Shown: positions 50,914 through 60,502, counted from the stretch's first letter. The stretch is DNA of 64,000 nucleotides from Lysobacter auxotrophicus (GCF_027924565.1 NZ_AP027041.1:682001-746000); one strand, 5' to 3'. Notes: a model not told the origin generated them from the letters alone. Numbers and translations are program-made.

Positions 50914-51504
50914 ATGCTGTTGATGATCGACAACTACGACAGCTTTACCTACAACCTCGTGCAGTACCTCCAGGCGCTGGGCGCCGAGGTGAAGGTGATC
51001 CGCAACGATGAGCTGAGCGTGGCGCAGATCGATGCGCTGGCGCCGGAGCGCATCGTCGTCTCGCCGGGCCCGTGCACGCCGAACGAAGCCGGCGTCTGCG
51101 TCGAGGTGATCCGCGAGCTCGGCCCGCGCATCCCGGTGTTCGGCGTGTGCCTGGGGCACCAGAGCCTGGGGCAGGCGTACGGCGGCGACGTCGTCCGCGC
51201 CAAGCGGATCATGCACGGCAAGACCTCGCGCATCCGCCACGAGGGCCGCGGGGTGTTCGCCGGGCTGCCCGACGGCTACGAGGCCACGCGCTACCACTCG
51301 CTGGTGGTCTCGCGCGACACGCTGCCCGACTGCCTGGAAATCACCGCCTGGACCGAGGTCGAAGGCGAGGACGGCGCGCCCGCCTTCGACGAGATCATGG
51401 GGCTGCGCCATCGCGAACACCCGGTGGAAGGCGTGCAGTTCCACCCCGAGTCCATCCTCACCGAACACGGCCACGCGCTGCTGAAGAACTTCCTGGACCG
51501 ATGA
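50914..51504 (+). CDS. trpG: Anthranilate synthase component II (glutamine amidotransferase)
   Basis: Supplies ammonia from glutamine to TrpE. The 196-residue class I GATase has [18 protein letters not shown] at the start, [13 protein letters not shown], the nucleophile Cys79 in [17 protein letters not shown] and His/Glu of the triad in [14 protein letters not shown]. Because many bacteria use one such subunit for folate as well (PabA), it may be amphibolic. Start ATG 50914 has only a weak ribosome binding site, in line with leader-controlled expression. Confidence 0.95.
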   Translation: MLLMIDNYDSFTYNLVQYLQALGAEVKVIRNDELSVAQIDALAPERIVVSPGPCTPNEAGVCVEVIRELGPRIPVFGVCLGHQSLGQAYGGDVVRAKRIMHGKTSRIRHEGRGVFAGLPDGYEATRYHSLVVSRDTLPDCLEITAWTEVEGEDGAPAFDEIMGLRHREHPVEGVQFHPESILTEHGHALLKNFLDR

Positions 51505-51608
51505 GGGCCAAGTGCGGGTTGCGAAACGCCACGGCGTGCCCGCCACAGCTGCTATCGTTTCGTTCTTCCCGGCCCCGAGACGCCCGTCCACCGCCTGCCA
51601 CCACGCCC

Positions 51609-52655
51609 ATGCCCATCACCCCGCAAGAAGCCCTGCAACGCACCATCGAGCATCGTGAAATCTTCCACGACGAGATGGTCGAGCTGATGCGCATGATCAT
51701 GCGCGGCGAGGTCTCGCCGACGATGACCGCGGCAATCCTCACCGGCCTGCGCGTGAAGAAGGAAACCGTCGGCGAGATCGCCGGCGCGGCGACGGTGCTG
51801 CGCGAGTTCGCACGGCCCGTGGACGTCGCCGATCGCGAGCACCTCGTCGACATCGTCGGCACCGGCGGTGACGGCGCGAACACCTTCAACATCTCGACGG
51901 CGAGCATGTTCGTGGTCGCCGCGGCAGGCGCGAAGGTCGCCAAGCACGGCAACCGCAGCGTGTCGTCGAAGTCCGGCAGCGCCGACGCGCTGGAAGCGCT
52001 GGGTGCGTCGATCGAACTGCAGCCCGCGCAGGTCGCGCGCTGCATCGAGCGCTGCGGCATCGGCTTCATGTTCGCGCCGATCCACCATCCGGCGATGAAG
52101 GTCGTCTCGCCCGTGCGTCGCGAGATGGGCGTGCGCACGATGTTCAACATCCTCGGGCCGCTGACCAATCCCGCCGGCGCGCCGAGCATCCTGATGGGCG
52201 TGTTCCATCCCGACCTGGTGGGCATCCAGGTGCGCGTGCTGCAGGAACTGGGCGCCAAGCGCGCGCTGGTGGTGTGGGGCCGCGACGGCATGGACGAGCT
52301 GTCGCTCGGCGCCGGCAGCCTCGTGGGCGAGCTGCGCGACGGCGTCGTGCGCGAGTACGAGGTGCATCCGGAGGATTTCGGCATCGCGATGGCCGCCAGC
52401 CGGAACCTGCGCGTCAACGATGCGGCCGAGTCGAAGGTGCTGCTGATGCAGGCGCTCAACGACGAGGCCGGGCTGCCGCGCGAGATCGTCGCGTTCAACG
52501 CCGGCGCGGCGATCTACGCCGCCGGCGTGGCCGACAGCATCGCCGAAGGCATCGAGCGCGCGCGTGCGGCGCTCGCCTCCGGCGCGGCCAGGCGCAAGCT
52601 GGAGGAGTTCGTCGCCACCACGCGCGAACTCGCCAGCGAAGCGGTGGACGCCTGA
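51609..52655 (+). CDS. trpD: Anthranilate phosphoribosyltransferase
   Basis: Anthranilate + PRPP to phosphoribosylanthranilate. The 348-residue product has an N-terminal helical domain with [20 protein letters not shown]. The PRPP site is [20 protein letters not shown], with [30 protein letters not shown] and GMDELSLGA. Length and motifs are normal. Separated from trpG by 104 bases; its stop shares bases with the next start (TGATG). Confidence 0.95.
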   Translation: MPITPQEALQRTIEHREIFHDEMVELMRMIMRGEVSPTMTAAILTGLRVKKETVGEIAGAATVLREFARPVDVADREHLVDIVGTGGDGANTFNISTASMFVVAAAGAKVAKHGNRSVSSKSGSADALEALGASIELQPAQVARCIERCGIGFMFAPIHHPAMKVVSPVRREMGVRTMFNILGPLTNPAGAPSILMGVFHPDLVGIQVRVLQELGAKRALVVWGRDGMDELSLGAGSLVGELRDGVVREYEVHPEDFGIAMAASRNLRVNDAAESKVLLMQALNDEAGLPREIVAFNAGAAIYAAGVADSIAEGIERARAALASGAARRKLEEFVATTRELASEAVDA

Positions 52656-53011
52656 TGGACAACGCGTTCGCCCGCCTGCCGGCCCCGCCGTACTACGCGG
52701 TGATCTTCTCCTCACTCCGCAACGGCGACGACGACGCCGGCTACGGAGAAGCGGCGGACCGCATGGTGGAACTCGCCGCCGGGCAACCGGGATTCCTCGG
52801 CGTGGAGTCCACGCGCGGCGCGGACGGTTTCGGCATCACCGTCTCGTACTGGGACAGCGAAGCGGCGATCGCCGCGTGGCGACAGCACGCCGAGCACGCC
52901 GCCACGCGCAAGTACGGCCGCGTGCACTGGTACGAACATTTCGAACTGCGCGTGGCGAAAGTCGAACGCGCGTATGGCAAGCCTGCAATGCACTCCAAGC
53001 CTTCCGAATGA
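52655..53011 (+). CDS. ABM/dimeric alpha-beta barrel protein between trpD and trpC
   Basis: A 118-residue protein with the antibiotic-biosynthesis-monooxygenase-like ferredoxin fold. [59 protein letters not shown] and [18 protein letters not shown] match the small family. Members are heme- or cofactor-independent oxygenases, or house-keeping proteins of unknown function. It overlaps both trpD (TGATG) and trpC (ATGA), so it is fixed within the trp operon. A direct role in tryptophan synthesis is not known. Confidence 0.82.
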   Translation: MDNAFARLPAPPYYAVIFSSLRNGDDDAGYGEAADRMVELAAGQPGFLGVESTRGADGFGITVSYWDSEAAIAAWRQHAEHAATRKYGRVHWYEHFELRVAKVERAYGKPAMHSKPSE

Positions 53012-53799
53012 GCGACATCCTCAACACGATCCTGGCCCGCAAGGTCGAGGAGATCCAGCAGCGCAGCCGCGTGCGGCCGCTCGAAGACATGCGCGCCCGC
53101 GCGCTGCAGCAACCGCCCACGCGCGGTTTCGTCGACGCGATCCGTCGCAAGCACGCCGCGGGCGAGGCGGCGGTGATCGCGGAAGTGAAGAAGGCGAGCC
53201 CGTCGAAGGGGCTGATCCGCAAGGACTTCAATCCCGCGCAGATCGCCCGCAGTTACGAGGCCGGCGGCGCGGCGTGCCTGTCGGTCCTGACCGACGTCGA
53301 TTTCTTCCAGGGCAGCAACCTCTACCTGGGCGAAGCGCGCGCCGCGTGTTCGTTGCCGGTGCTGCGCAAGGATTTCACCATCGACCCGTACCAGGTGTAC
53401 GAAGCGCGCGTGATCGGCGCCGACGCGATCCTGCTGATCGTCGCCGCGCTGGAGGACGGCCCGATGGTGGAGATGGCCAACCTCGCCATGGAGCTCGGCA
53501 TGGACGTACTGGTGGAAGTGCACGACATCGACGAACTCGAGCGCGCGTTGCAGACGGACTGCGAGCTCATCGGCGTGAACAACCGCAACCTGCGCACGTT
53601 CGAGGTGTCGCTCGACACCACGCTCGCGCTGAAGGGCGCCGTGCCGCGCGACCGCACGCTGGTCACCGAGAGCGGCATCGCCAAGCAGGCCGACGTCGCG
53701 AAAATGCGCGAGGCGGGTGTGCAGACGTTCCTGGTCGGCGAATCCTTCATGCGCGAAGCCGAGCCCGGCGCCGCGCTCCAGCGCCTGTTCGCCGCATGA
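53008..53799 (+). CDS. trpC: Indole-3-glycerol phosphate synthase
   Basis: Ring closure of CdRP to indole-3-glycerol phosphate. The 263-residue TIM barrel has [101 protein letters not shown] and FLVGESFM. Catalytic Lys and Glu ([19 protein letters not shown]) are present. Monofunctional, without a fused TrpF. Overlaps the ABM gene upstream and the HAD gene downstream by four bases each. Confidence 0.96.
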   Translation: MSDILNTILARKVEEIQQRSRVRPLEDMRARALQQPPTRGFVDAIRRKHAAGEAAVIAEVKKASPSKGLIRKDFNPAQIARSYEAGGAACLSVLTDVDFFQGSNLYLGEARAACSLPVLRKDFTIDPYQVYEARVIGADAILLIVAALEDGPMVEMANLAMELGMDVLVEVHDIDELERALQTDCELIGVNNRNLRTFEVSLDTTLALKGAVPRDRTLVTESGIAKQADVAKMREAGVQTFLVGESFMREAEPGAALQRLFAA

Positions 53800-54584
53800 A
53801 CACGACCGGACCCGCGCCCGAAGGCATCGAGCACCTGCCCGGTGCGGCCGCCGTTGCCACGACCGGCGACGCCGGCAGCGCCGAACGCCCGTACGCGCCG
53901 CTGGTGGTGTTCGATTTCGACCACACGCTGTACGACGGCGACTCCGGCAGCCACCTGGTGCTGTGGCTGATCAAGCGCCACTGGGCGCGTGTCGCCGCGG
54001 CCATCGCGCTGTCGCCGGTGTTGCTGCCGCTGATCGCGTGGCTGCCGACGCGCCGCCATGCGATCTCGGTGTACCTGTGGATCGCGACCTTCGGCACGCA
54101 TCGCCGGCACGAGATGGACCGGCTGATCGACCTTTACGTGCGCAAGCACGCGAAGGAGATCCGGGCGCGGCTGCTGCCGATCGCGCTGAAGGTGCTGCAG
54201 AAGCATCGCGACGCGGGCGATCGCGTGATCATCGCCACCGGCGCGTCGCCTGAACTGGCGCGCGCGATCCTCGATTTCGTCGCGCACGAGGACCTGCCGG
54301 TGATCGGCAGCATCGGCGGACCGTTCCTCGGCGGCATGATCACCGTCGAGCACTGCCACCACGAGAACAAGATGCGGATGATCTGGGACGCCGGTTACGA
54401 CCAGATCGCCGTCGCGTATTCGGACAGCAGCGCGGACCTGCCGCTGCTCAAGGCCGCGCGCAAGCCGGTGGTGGTCAATCCGAAGCGTCGGCGCGTGGCG
54501 ATGTTCCGGCGCGTGCTGCCGCCGGGCACGCCGATCCTCAACTGGGGATGCGTGGGGCGCGGCGGAGACCCCGTCCGGGGCTGA
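53796..54584 (+). CDS. HAD-superfamily (subclass IB, SerB-like) phosphatase at the end of the trp operon
   Basis: A 262-residue protein. After a low-complexity N-terminus (1-35), motif I is [15 protein letters not shown] with nucleophile Asp in DFDHT. A hydrophobic stretch ([16 protein letters not shown]) could contact the membrane. Motif II is [17 protein letters not shown], and the later motifs lie around [28 protein letters not shown]. The layout resembles phosphoserine phosphatase and related HAD-IB enzymes; the substrate is not known. Translationally coupled to trpC, and the last gene of the operon. Confidence 0.85.
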   Translation: MNTTGPAPEGIEHLPGAAAVATTGDAGSAERPYAPLVVFDFDHTLYDGDSGSHLVLWLIKRHWARVAAAIALSPVLLPLIAWLPTRRHAISVYLWIATFGTHRRHEMDRLIDLYVRKHAKEIRARLLPIALKVLQKHRDAGDRVIIATGASPELARAILDFVAHEDLPVIGSIGGPFLGGMITVEHCHHENKMRMIWDAGYDQIAVAYSDSSADLPLLKAARKPVVVNPKRRRVAMFRRVLPPGTPILNWGCVGRGGDPVRG

Positions 54585-54599
54585 GCCGCCGCGCGCGGC

Positions 54600-54974
54600 T
54601 CACACGCGCTCGGGCGCGTCGAGGTTGCGAAGGAACTCGGCGATGGTGTGCTCGGCGGTGTCGCGCAGTTCTCCGGCGTCGTAGAAGCGGCCGAAGCAGA
54701 CGCCGCAGCTTTCGAACCAGATGTGCGGCTGCGCGGCGTCGACCATGCGGATCAGCTGCGTGTCGCCGGTGCAGCTCGGGCAGGTGATGCGGTCGATGCC
54801 GTTGTAGTGCGCGCCGACGGCGACATCGCCGGTGTCGACCTGTGCGGCGGAGGCGACCAGCTCACGCTCCTCGCCGACGGCGACCCACAGGCCGTGGCAC
54901 TGCGAGCAGCGGAGCGAGCGGACGTACGGAAGTTCGAGCGACTGCATGGTCGCGTCGCATTTCGGGCACAGCAT
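54600..54974 (-). CDS. Double zinc-ribbon (zf-TFIIB-like) protein
   Basis: A 124-residue protein with two CxxC...CxxC ribbons: MLCPKCDATM with RCSQCHGLWV (1-35), and ITCPSCTGD with ESCGVCFGRFYDAGEL (63-105). The WF-E-C-x-x-C-x-G-x-[WF]-[FY]-D-A-G-E-L ending is the zf-TFIIB pattern. Likely binds zinc; nucleic acid or protein partner unknown. Third gene of the clp-GNAT-ribbon series (25-base gap). Confidence 0.8.
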   Translation of the reverse strand: MLCPKCDATMQSLELPYVRSLRCSQCHGLWVAVGEERELVASAAQVDTGDVAVGAHYNGIDRITCPSCTGDTQLIRMVDAAQPHIWFESCGVCFGRFYDAGELRDTAEHTIAEFLRNLDAPERV

Positions 54975-54999
54975 CGAGTTTTCCCCCTGGTGGATCGTG

Positions 55000-55464
55000 T
55001 CAGTCGCCGAGCGCCTTCACGAAGCGCAGCGAGCGGTCAATGTAACCGCACTGGCGATAGAAGGCATGGGCCTCGGTGCGGCTCGCGTTGCTGGTGACTT
55101 CGATGCGGCGCACGCCGTAGCGGCGGCAGATCGATTCGACTTCGCGCAACAGGCGACGGCCGACGCCCTTTCCCTGTTCCTCCGGCATCACGACCAGACC
55201 GGTGATGCGCGCGACTTCGTAGCCGTGCACGACCGAGTAGAGGGTGTAGAGGGAAATCAGCCCGCTGGCGTCGCCATCGATCTCGGCCAGCAGCAGATGC
55301 TGGCGCGGGTCGTGGCGGACGACGGCGATGCGCTCGGCGGCTTCGTCCCGGGAACAGGGGTAGCCCAGTTCGCCGAGGAGCCGGGCAACATCGCTCGCAT
55401 CGCCCAGTTCGGCCTGGCGCACCCGGGCCGTTACGGCATCGTCGGGTGCGCCGGCGCGGCCCAC
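55000..55464 (-). CDS. GNAT-family N-acetyltransferase
   Basis: A 154-residue single-domain acetyltransferase. VRQAELGDASDVARLLGELG opens the fold. The acetyl-CoA pyrophosphate loop is LVVMPEEQGKGVGRRLLREV (QGKGVG), followed by IEVTSNASRTEAHAFYRQCG and Y. Substrate unknown. Start is GTG at 55464, four bases after the clp stop, so it belongs to the clp transcript. Confidence 0.85.
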   Translation of the reverse strand: MGRAGAPDDAVTARVRQAELGDASDVARLLGELGYPCSRDEAAERIAVVRHDPRQHLLLAEIDGDASGLISLYTLYSVVHGYEVARITGLVVMPEEQGKGVGRRLLREVESICRRYGVRRIEVTSNASRTEAHAFYRQCGYIDRSLRFVKALGD

Positions 55465-55468
55465 GCGG

Positions 55469-56158
55469 TCAGCGCGTGCCGTAGAGGACGACGGTCTTGC
55501 CGCGGGCGTGCAGCTTGCCGTCGGCCTGCAGCTTCTTGAGCACGCGGCCGGCCATTTCGCGCGAGCAGCCCACCAGGCGCGAAAGCTCCTGGCGCGAGAC
55601 GCGGATCTGGGTGCCCTGCGGATGGCTCATCGCCTCGGGTTCCTTCGCCAGGTCGTGCAGGGCGCGGACGATGCGGTCGGTCACGTCGAGGAATGCCAGG
55701 CGGCCGGCTTTCCTGCTGGTGTCCAGTAAACGGCGGGAGATCTGCGCGCCGATGGCGTACAGGAGCTTCGGCGCGTCCAGCGAGAGGCGGGTCAGAAGCA
55801 GGTCGTAGAGGCGCTCGTGGCCGATTTCGGCCAGCTCGCAGGTGCTGCGCGTGCGCAGGATCACTTCCCGCTGGTCGCTGGCGATGAACAGGCCCAGCTC
55901 GCCGACGAACTCGCCGGGGCCGAAGTAGCCCAGCACCAGCTCGCGGCCGTCATCTTCTTCCGTAATTATGCTGACCGAGCCCGACACGATGTAGTACAGC
56001 GTGCTGGCCGGGTCGCCCGGGCGGAAGACGTCGGTCCGCGAGGGATAGCGGCGGCGGTGGCAGTGGGCCAGGAAGCGTTCGATGGTGGCACCGTCCGGCA
56101 GCAGCGGGCTGTTGGTGCGACGCATGACGGACGAGGATGCAGCCGGATTTGCGGACAT
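55469..56158 (-). CDS. clp: CAP-like global regulator Clp
   Basis: A 229-residue CRP/FNR-family regulator. The cyclic-nucleotide-binding domain (about 25-140) has YPSRTDVFRPGDPASTLYYI, GELGLF and EVILRTRSTCELAEI. The C-helix region is KLLYAIGAQISRRLLDTSRK. The helix-turn-helix (about 180-210) is RVSRQELSRLVGCSREMAGR with the CAP-like RExxGR recognition helix. The sequence strongly resembles Xanthomonas Clp as remembered. Clp responds to c-di-GMP rather than cAMP and controls extracellular enzymes, exopolysaccharide and, in Lysobacter, antibiotic production. First gene of the clp-GNAT-zinc ribbon unit. Confidence 0.92.
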   Translation of the reverse strand: MSANPAASSSVMRRTNSPLLPDGATIERFLAHCHRRRYPSRTDVFRPGDPASTLYYIVSGSVSIITEEDDGRELVLGYFGPGEFVGELGLFIASDQREVILRTRSTCELAEIGHERLYDLLLTRLSLDAPKLLYAIGAQISRRLLDTSRKAGRLAFLDVTDRIVRALHDLAKEPEAMSHPQGTQIRVSRQELSRLVGCSREMAGRVLKKLQADGKLHARGKTVVLYGTR

Positions 56159-56252
56159 GGTCGTGAACGTTGTGTGATCGGTCGAGCTTAGGATGAAGTA
56201 ACGCGTTGGGCAAATATTCGCCCCAGTACGTCACCTACCTTGAACTCTAACC

Positions 56253-56268
56253 TGTGACGGGAATCAGA
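56253..56268. promoter_or_regulatory. Candidate Clp/CRP binding site
   Basis: TGTGACGGGAATCAGA matches the CRP/Clp consensus TGTGA-N6-TCACA at nine of ten defined positions (TGTGA and TCAGA). It lies 95 bases upstream of the clp start and 132 bases upstream of speD, in the divergent intergenic region, so it could serve autoregulation or speD control. Confidence 0.45.
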
Positions 56269-56400
56269 TTCAGCCCGGTCTTCACACGCGATCGGTCAGC
56301 TTGGGCCCCGTAGGGCCCCTCGCGGGCCGAACGCGTTCCCCCTCGGGGCTTTGTGCCTCATAATCGCGGCCCTCCGCCGCCCTACCGGGATCTCACTGCC

Positions 56401-57195
56401 GTGGTCAAGCCGTTGCCTCGCCTGAGGTTGCAAGGTTTCAACAACCTCACCAAGGCCCTCTCGTTCAATATTTACGACGTCTGCTTCGCGGCGTCGGAGG
56501 ACGAGCGTCGTCGCTACATCGAATACATCGACGAGGCGTACAACGCCGACCGCCTGACGCAGATCCTGACGGATGTCGCCGAGATCATCGGCGCGAACAT
56601 CCTCAACATCGCCCGCCAGGACTACGACCCGCAGGGCGCTTCGGTGACCATCCTCATCTCCGAGGAGCCCGTGATCGACAAGAAGGATGCCGGCAAGGAG
56701 ATCATCTCCGACGCCGTCGTCGCGCACATGGACAAGTCGCACATCACGGTGCACACCTATCCGGAGACGCATCCGGACAACGGCATCGCGACCTTCCGCG
56801 CCGACATCGACGTGGCGACGTGCGGCGTGATCTCGCCGCTGAAGGCGTTGAACTACCTGATCGAAAGCCTCGAGTCGGACATCGTGATCATGGACTACCG
56901 CGTCCGTGGCTTCACGCGCGACATCAAGGGCAAGAAGCACTACATCGACCACAAGATCAATTCGATCCAGGACTACCTGGCCAAGAACATCAAGTCGCGC
57001 TACGAGATGCTCGACGTGAACGTCTACCAGGAAAACATCTTCCACACGAAGATGCACCTGAAGGAGTTCGACCTCGACACGTACCTGTTCGAGGAGAAGG
57101 CCAAGAACCTGTCGTTCAAGGAGCGCATGAAGATCGAAGCGCGCCTGAAGCGGGAGATCGAGGAGCTTTACCACGGGCGCAACCTGGCCGATTAA
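56401..57195 (+). CDS. speD: S-adenosylmethionine decarboxylase proenzyme
   Basis: Makes decarboxylated SAM, the aminopropyl donor for spermidine. The 264-residue product equals the E. coli-type enzyme in length when started at GTG 56401 ([20 protein letters not shown]). The self-cleavage site is in [14 protein letters not shown], with Ser113 becoming the pyruvoyl group. [20 protein letters not shown] and [18 protein letters not shown] are also conserved. An upstream in-frame GTG at 56353 would add 16 unrelated residues. Terminated by a strong hairpin. No speE is seen in the window. Confidence 0.95.
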   Translation: MVKPLPRLRLQGFNNLTKALSFNIYDVCFAASEDERRRYIEYIDEAYNADRLTQILTDVAEIIGANILNIARQDYDPQGASVTILISEEPVIDKKDAGKEIISDAVVAHMDKSHITVHTYPETHPDNGIATFRADIDVATCGVISPLKALNYLIESLESDIVIMDYRVRGFTRDIKGKKHYIDHKINSIQDYLAKNIKSRYEMLDVNVYQENIFHTKMHLKEFDLDTYLFEEKAKNLSFKERMKIEARLKREIEELYHGRNLAD

Positions 57196-57222
57196 CGGTC
57201 GTGATTCGTGATTCGGTAAAGC

Positions 57223-57252
57223 AAAGGGCCCGCAACGCGGGCCCTTTCTTTT
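57223..57252 (+). terminator. Rho-independent terminator after speD
   Basis: An 11-bp stem AAAGGGCCCGC / GCGGGCCCTTT with an AAC loop, followed by CTTTTTG. Confidence 0.9.
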
Positions 57253-57296
57253 TGCCTCGGCGCATTTGCGCCGTCCGGATCCCGAATCTGGAAAGC

Positions 57297-57941
57297 TCAG
57301 ATCCGGTACGCCACCGCTTTCATCACCTTTGAAGCGGCCGCCATCAATGTCGGCACCGGGGGCGGCAGCACGCGCGCGCCAGCGGCTTCGGCGTGGTCGG
57401 CATGGCGGGCTTCGTCGGCCTTCATTACCTGCAGGATCGCGCGGCTGCGCGCGTCGGCGGCGGGAAGCGAGTCGAGGTGTTCGTCGATATGCGCCTCGAC
57501 CTGGCGTTCGGTTTCCACCACGAAGCCGAGGTTCCAGCCGTCGCCGCGCAGGCCGGCGAGCGCGCCGATCGCGAAGCTGCCGGCGTACCACACCGGGTTG
57601 AGCAGGCTCGGCCGGCTGTCGAGTTCGCGAAGCCGGTCGGCGCACCACGCAAGGTGGTCGGTCTCTTCCTGCGCGGCCGCAAGCAGGTGCGCGCGCGTCG
57701 CGTCGTCGCGGGCAACTGCCGCCTGCCCGCAATAAAGCGCCTGCGCGCAGACTTCGCCGACATGGTTGATGCGCATCAGGCCGCTCGCGTGGCGGCGCTC
57801 GTCTTCGTCGAGTTCGATCTGCGCGACGTCACGCGCGGGATTGTCACGTTGCGCGCCGGGTGCGCCGAAGACGGTGTCGAGCGCGCGCTGGGTGTCGGTG
57901 AGGAAACGGTCGAGGGGCGTGAGCTGGCGGGTCGTGTCCAT
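57297..57941 (-). CDS. coq7: Demethoxyubiquinone hydroxylase
   Basis: Di-iron monooxygenase for the C6 hydroxylation in ubiquinone synthesis. The 214-residue protein has [15 protein letters not shown] (first Glu), [20 protein letters not shown] (ExxH), [20 protein letters not shown] (membrane-facing), [19 protein letters not shown] and [12 protein letters not shown] (second ExxH). The DEARH and EETDH pairs complete the iron site. Start ATG 57941. It lies nine bases downstream of the glcF stop, so the two may be co-transcribed. Confidence 0.94.
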   Translation of the reverse strand: MDTTRQLTPLDRFLTDTQRALDTVFGAPGAQRDNPARDVAQIELDEDERRHASGLMRINHVGEVCAQALYCGQAAVARDDATRAHLLAAAQEETDHLAWCADRLRELDSRPSLLNPVWYAGSFAIGALAGLRGDGWNLGFVVETERQVEAHIDEHLDSLPAADARSRAILQVMKADEARHADHAEAAGARVLPPPVPTLMAAASKVMKAVAYRI

Positions 57942-57950
57942 GCCGCCAGT

Positions 57951-59150
57951 TTACGCGGAGGGGGAAACCGTCCGCGGTGAAGGCACCGCTTCGATGCGCG
58001 CCGCCAGGAACTCCAGTGGATGTTCCACCGGAACCGGCGTGCCGTTGGCCAGATGCAACCGGCAGCCCAGGTTCGCGCTGAGCAGCCGCGTCGCGCCACT
58101 TTCCTCGACCTGGCGCAGAAGCGGCGCGCGGAATGTCGCCGCACGCACGGGATCTTCGAGCATCTGCGTGCCGGAGGCGCCGCAACAGCCGGAGGCGTTC
58201 AATTCCACGACCTCCAGCTCCGGCACCATCGACAGCAACGCACGCAACGTGCCCGCCGAACGCACGACGTTGCGCTGCGTGCACGGCAGGTGCAGCGCGA
58301 CGCGCTCGGGGGCGCCGCGCCAGCGCCAGCGTTCGGGACGGGCACGAAGCTGCCCGGCGAGGAATTCGATCGCGTCGACGGAACGGTTGCGATCGCCCTC
58401 CAGCGCCTGCGAAACGGCCTCGTGGCAGCCGCTGGCGAAGGTGAGGACCGTCCCGGCCGGGCCGAACGCGTCGCGGTTGCGGCGGGCGAGGCGCTGCGCG
58501 CCTTCGAGGTCGCCGGCGTGTGCGTGCACGGAGCCGCAGCATGTCTGTCCGGGCGGCGCGTCGACGCGGACGCCCAGCATCGCGAGGCATTGGACCACCG
58601 CGGATCGAAGGCCCGCCTCGTACGCGGACGCCGCACAGCCGACGAACATGGACACGCGCTCCGCTTCCGCTTGAGGCGTCGGGATCGCGCCGGACGGTGG
58701 GGCCGGTGGCGGCGGCAACAGGCGCCATCGCGCAGGCAGCCACGGATGCAGGCGCCCATACGTGCGCAGCAGGACATGCAGGAGGCGGGGGTGCGACACC
58801 AGCGACTCGATCGCCCGCTGCCGCCAGCCCGCCGGCCGCCGTTCGCGCTGCCGCGCGCGGGCCTGCACCAGCAGGGCGCCGTACTCGACGCCCGCCGGGC
58901 AGACGGCCTCGCAGCTGCGGCAGCCCAGGCACTGGTCCAGATGGGTTTCGCCCGTGGCCGTGGCCGCCACGGTGCCCAGCGCCCAGGCGCGCGCGAGGGC
59001 AATCCGGCCGCGGGGAGACTCCGCTTCGAGCCGGGATTCGGCGTAAGTGGGGCAGGGCGGAAGGCACAATCCGCATTGCACGCAGCGATCGGCCAGCGCC
59101 ACCAGCGGATCGGGCGCGGCGGGGCGGGGCGAGGGAGCGGCGGGCGGCAT
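57951..59150 (-). CDS. glcF: Glycolate oxidase iron-sulfur subunit GlcF-like protein
   Basis: A 399-residue protein with two 4Fe-4S motifs near the N-terminus: [12 protein letters not shown] (23-34) and [12 protein letters not shown] (about 74-85). Two CCG (cysteine-rich) domains follow, SGCHEAVS and [13 protein letters not shown], with [11 protein letters not shown]. This is the GlcF/LutA/heterodisulfide-reductase-like layout that passes electrons from a flavin 2-hydroxyacid dehydrogenase to the membrane quinone pool. No glcD or glcE is adjacent, so the flavin partner must be elsewhere and the exact substrate is uncertain. Confidence 0.85.
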   Translation of the reverse strand: MPPAAPSPRPAAPDPLVALADRCVQCGLCLPPCPTYAESRLEAESPRGRIALARAWALGTVAATATGETHLDQCLGCRSCEAVCPAGVEYGALLVQARARQRERRPAGWRQRAIESLVSHPRLLHVLLRTYGRLHPWLPARWRLLPPPPAPPSGAIPTPQAEAERVSMFVGCAASAYEAGLRSAVVQCLAMLGVRVDAPPGQTCCGSVHAHAGDLEGAQRLARRNRDAFGPAGTVLTFASGCHEAVSQALEGDRNRSVDAIEFLAGQLRARPERWRWRGAPERVALHLPCTQRNVVRSAGTLRALLSMVPELEVVELNASGCCGASGTQMLEDPVRAATFRAPLLRQVEESGATRLLSANLGCRLHLANGTPVPVEHPLEFLAARIEAVPSPRTVSPSA

Positions 59151-59181
59151 GGCGCGATTCTAGCGGCCCCGACCCCGCGAC

Positions 59182-59210
59182 TTGCAGCGGGACCACGAGC
59201 CGGCTATCAT
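59182..59210 (+). promoter_or_regulatory. Promoter of the rplM-rpsI operon
   Basis: -35 TTGCAG (59182-59187), a 17-bp spacer and -10 TATCAT (59205-59210), giving an untranslated leader of about 105 bases before rplM. It starts 32 bases from the divergent glcF start. Confidence 0.65.
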
Positions 59211-59321
59211 TCCGCCTCTTCGTTTTACCCCCTCTACAACGCGTGGCGAAGTTCCGCCGGTCCGGCCTTGCCGGAAACGAGTACGGAACCAGCCCGACCG
59301 GAACACCATCAAAGACCAGTC

Positions 59322-59750
59322 ATGAAGACTTTTACCGCCAAGAACGAGACCGTCCAGCGTGACTGGTACGTCGTAGACGCCGAAGGCAAGACCCTCGGTC
59401 GCCTCGCTTCCGAACTCGCCCGCCGTCTGCGCGGCAAGCACAAGCCGGTGTTCACCCCGCACGTCGATACGGGTGACTACCTCATCGTGATCAATGCCGA
59501 GAAGGTTGCCGTCACCGGCAAGAAGCTGCAGGACAAGCAGTACCACCGCTTCACCGGCTACATCGGCAACCTCAAGACCGAGACCCTCGCCCAGGCGCTC
59601 GAGCGCCATCCGGAGCGCGTCATCGAGATCGCCGTGAAGGGCATGCTGCCGAAGAATCCGCTCGGCCGCGCCATGTACCGCAAGCTCAAGGTCTACAAGG
59701 GCTCCGAGCACCCGCACGCCGCCCAGCAGCCGCAGGCGCTGGACTTCTGA
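59322..59750 (+). CDS. rplM: 50S ribosomal protein L13
   Basis: A 142-residue large-subunit protein, normal length. [57 protein letters not shown] and [20 protein letters not shown] match the family throughout. Forms the universal rplM-rpsI pair, with 26 bases to rpsI. Expressed from the promoter at 59182. Confidence 0.98.
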   Translation: MKTFTAKNETVQRDWYVVDAEGKTLGRLASELARRLRGKHKPVFTPHVDTGDYLIVINAEKVAVTGKKLQDKQYHRFTGYIGNLKTETLAQALERHPERVIEIAVKGMLPKNPLGRAMYRKLKVYKGSEHPHAAQQPQALDF

Positions 59751-59776
59751 TTCGGACCCTTTTCTAGAGACATCCC

Positions 59777-60169
59777 ATGGCAATCCAGCAGAACTACGGC
59801 ACCGGCCGCCGCAAGTCCTCCACCGCCCGCGTGTTCCTGCGCAAGGGCGCTGGCAACATCACCGTCAACCAGCGTCCGCTGGATGAGTTCTTCGGTCGCG
59901 AAACCGCGCGCATGATCGTGCGCCAGCCGCTCGAACTCACCCAGTCGACCGACAAGTTCGACGTCGTCGTCACCGTCGCCGGCGGCGGCATCACCGGCCA
60001 GGCCGGTGCGATCCGCCTGGGCATCGCCCGCGCGCTGGTCGAGTACGACGAAACCCTGAAGACCGACCTGCGCAAGGCCGGCTTCATGACCCGCGACGCG
60101 CGTGAAGTCGAGCGTAAGAAGGTCGGTCTGCACAAGGCCCGCCGCGCTACGCAGTTCTCGAAGCGCTAA
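59777..60169 (+). CDS. rpsI: 30S ribosomal protein S9
   Basis: A 130-residue small-subunit protein. [60 protein letters not shown] and the C-terminal [11 protein letters not shown] tail that reaches the P-site tRNA are all typical. Followed after 27 bases by tRNA-Gln, probably in the same transcript. Confidence 0.98.
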   Translation: MAIQQNYGTGRRKSSTARVFLRKGAGNITVNQRPLDEFFGRETARMIVRQPLELTQSTDKFDVVVTVAGGGITGQAGAIRLGIARALVEYDETLKTDLRKAGFMTRDAREVERKKVGLHKARRATQFSKR

Positions 60170-60196
60170 TCGTTTTTGGGTTACAATTTGTTCCAT

Positions 60197-60271
60197 AGCC
60201 CCGTCGCCAAGCGGTAAGGCACCTGACTCTGACTCAGGCATTCGGTGGTTCGAATCCATCCGGGGCTGCCA
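60197..60271 (+). tRNA. tRNA-Gln (anticodon CTG)
   Basis: A 75-nt cloverleaf. Acceptor AGCCCCG pairs with CGGGGCT, followed by discriminator G and an encoded CCA. The anticodon arm is CCTGA-CTCTGAC-TCAGG, placing CTG at 34-36. The T-arm contains GGTTCGAATCC. Reads CAG codons. Confidence 0.95.
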
Positions 60272-60282
60272 GACAAAACAAG

Positions 60283-60308
60283 AAACCCGCCGCAAGGCGG
60301 GTTTTTTG
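60283..60308 (+). terminator. Rho-independent terminator after tRNA-Gln
   Basis: A 9-bp stem AAACCCGCC / GGCGGGTTT with a GCAA tetraloop, continuing into TTTTTGTT. Ends the rplM-rpsI-tRNA transcript. Confidence 0.9.
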
Positions 60309-60453
60309 TTGCCTGCAGTTTGTTGGTCGCTACGACCCGCATCGTGACGCATCGATGACACGCGACTTCCAATGTGCCGCCGGTCGCGCACGCTGTCAGA
60401 ATCCGCGCTCGGTTTGCGTTCTGATGACATGTCTCGCCAGGCCGCGCGCAGTC

Positions 60454-60467
60454 GTTACAATTGAAAC
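60454..60467. promoter_or_regulatory. MarR-type operator overlapping the fahA -10 box
   Basis: GTTACAATTGAAAC is a 14-bp palindrome with one mismatch. It follows the same pattern as GTTTCAGCTGAAAC in the hppD promoter (GTTnCA-NN-TGAAAC), and both have the reverse-strand extension ATG before GTTTCA. The internal TACAAT (60456-60461) is a good -10 for fahA, so a bound protein would repress it. Confidence 0.6.
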
Positions 60468-60502
60468 CATCGCGCGGCAGCGCTGGAAATCCGGGAGTTT
60501 CG

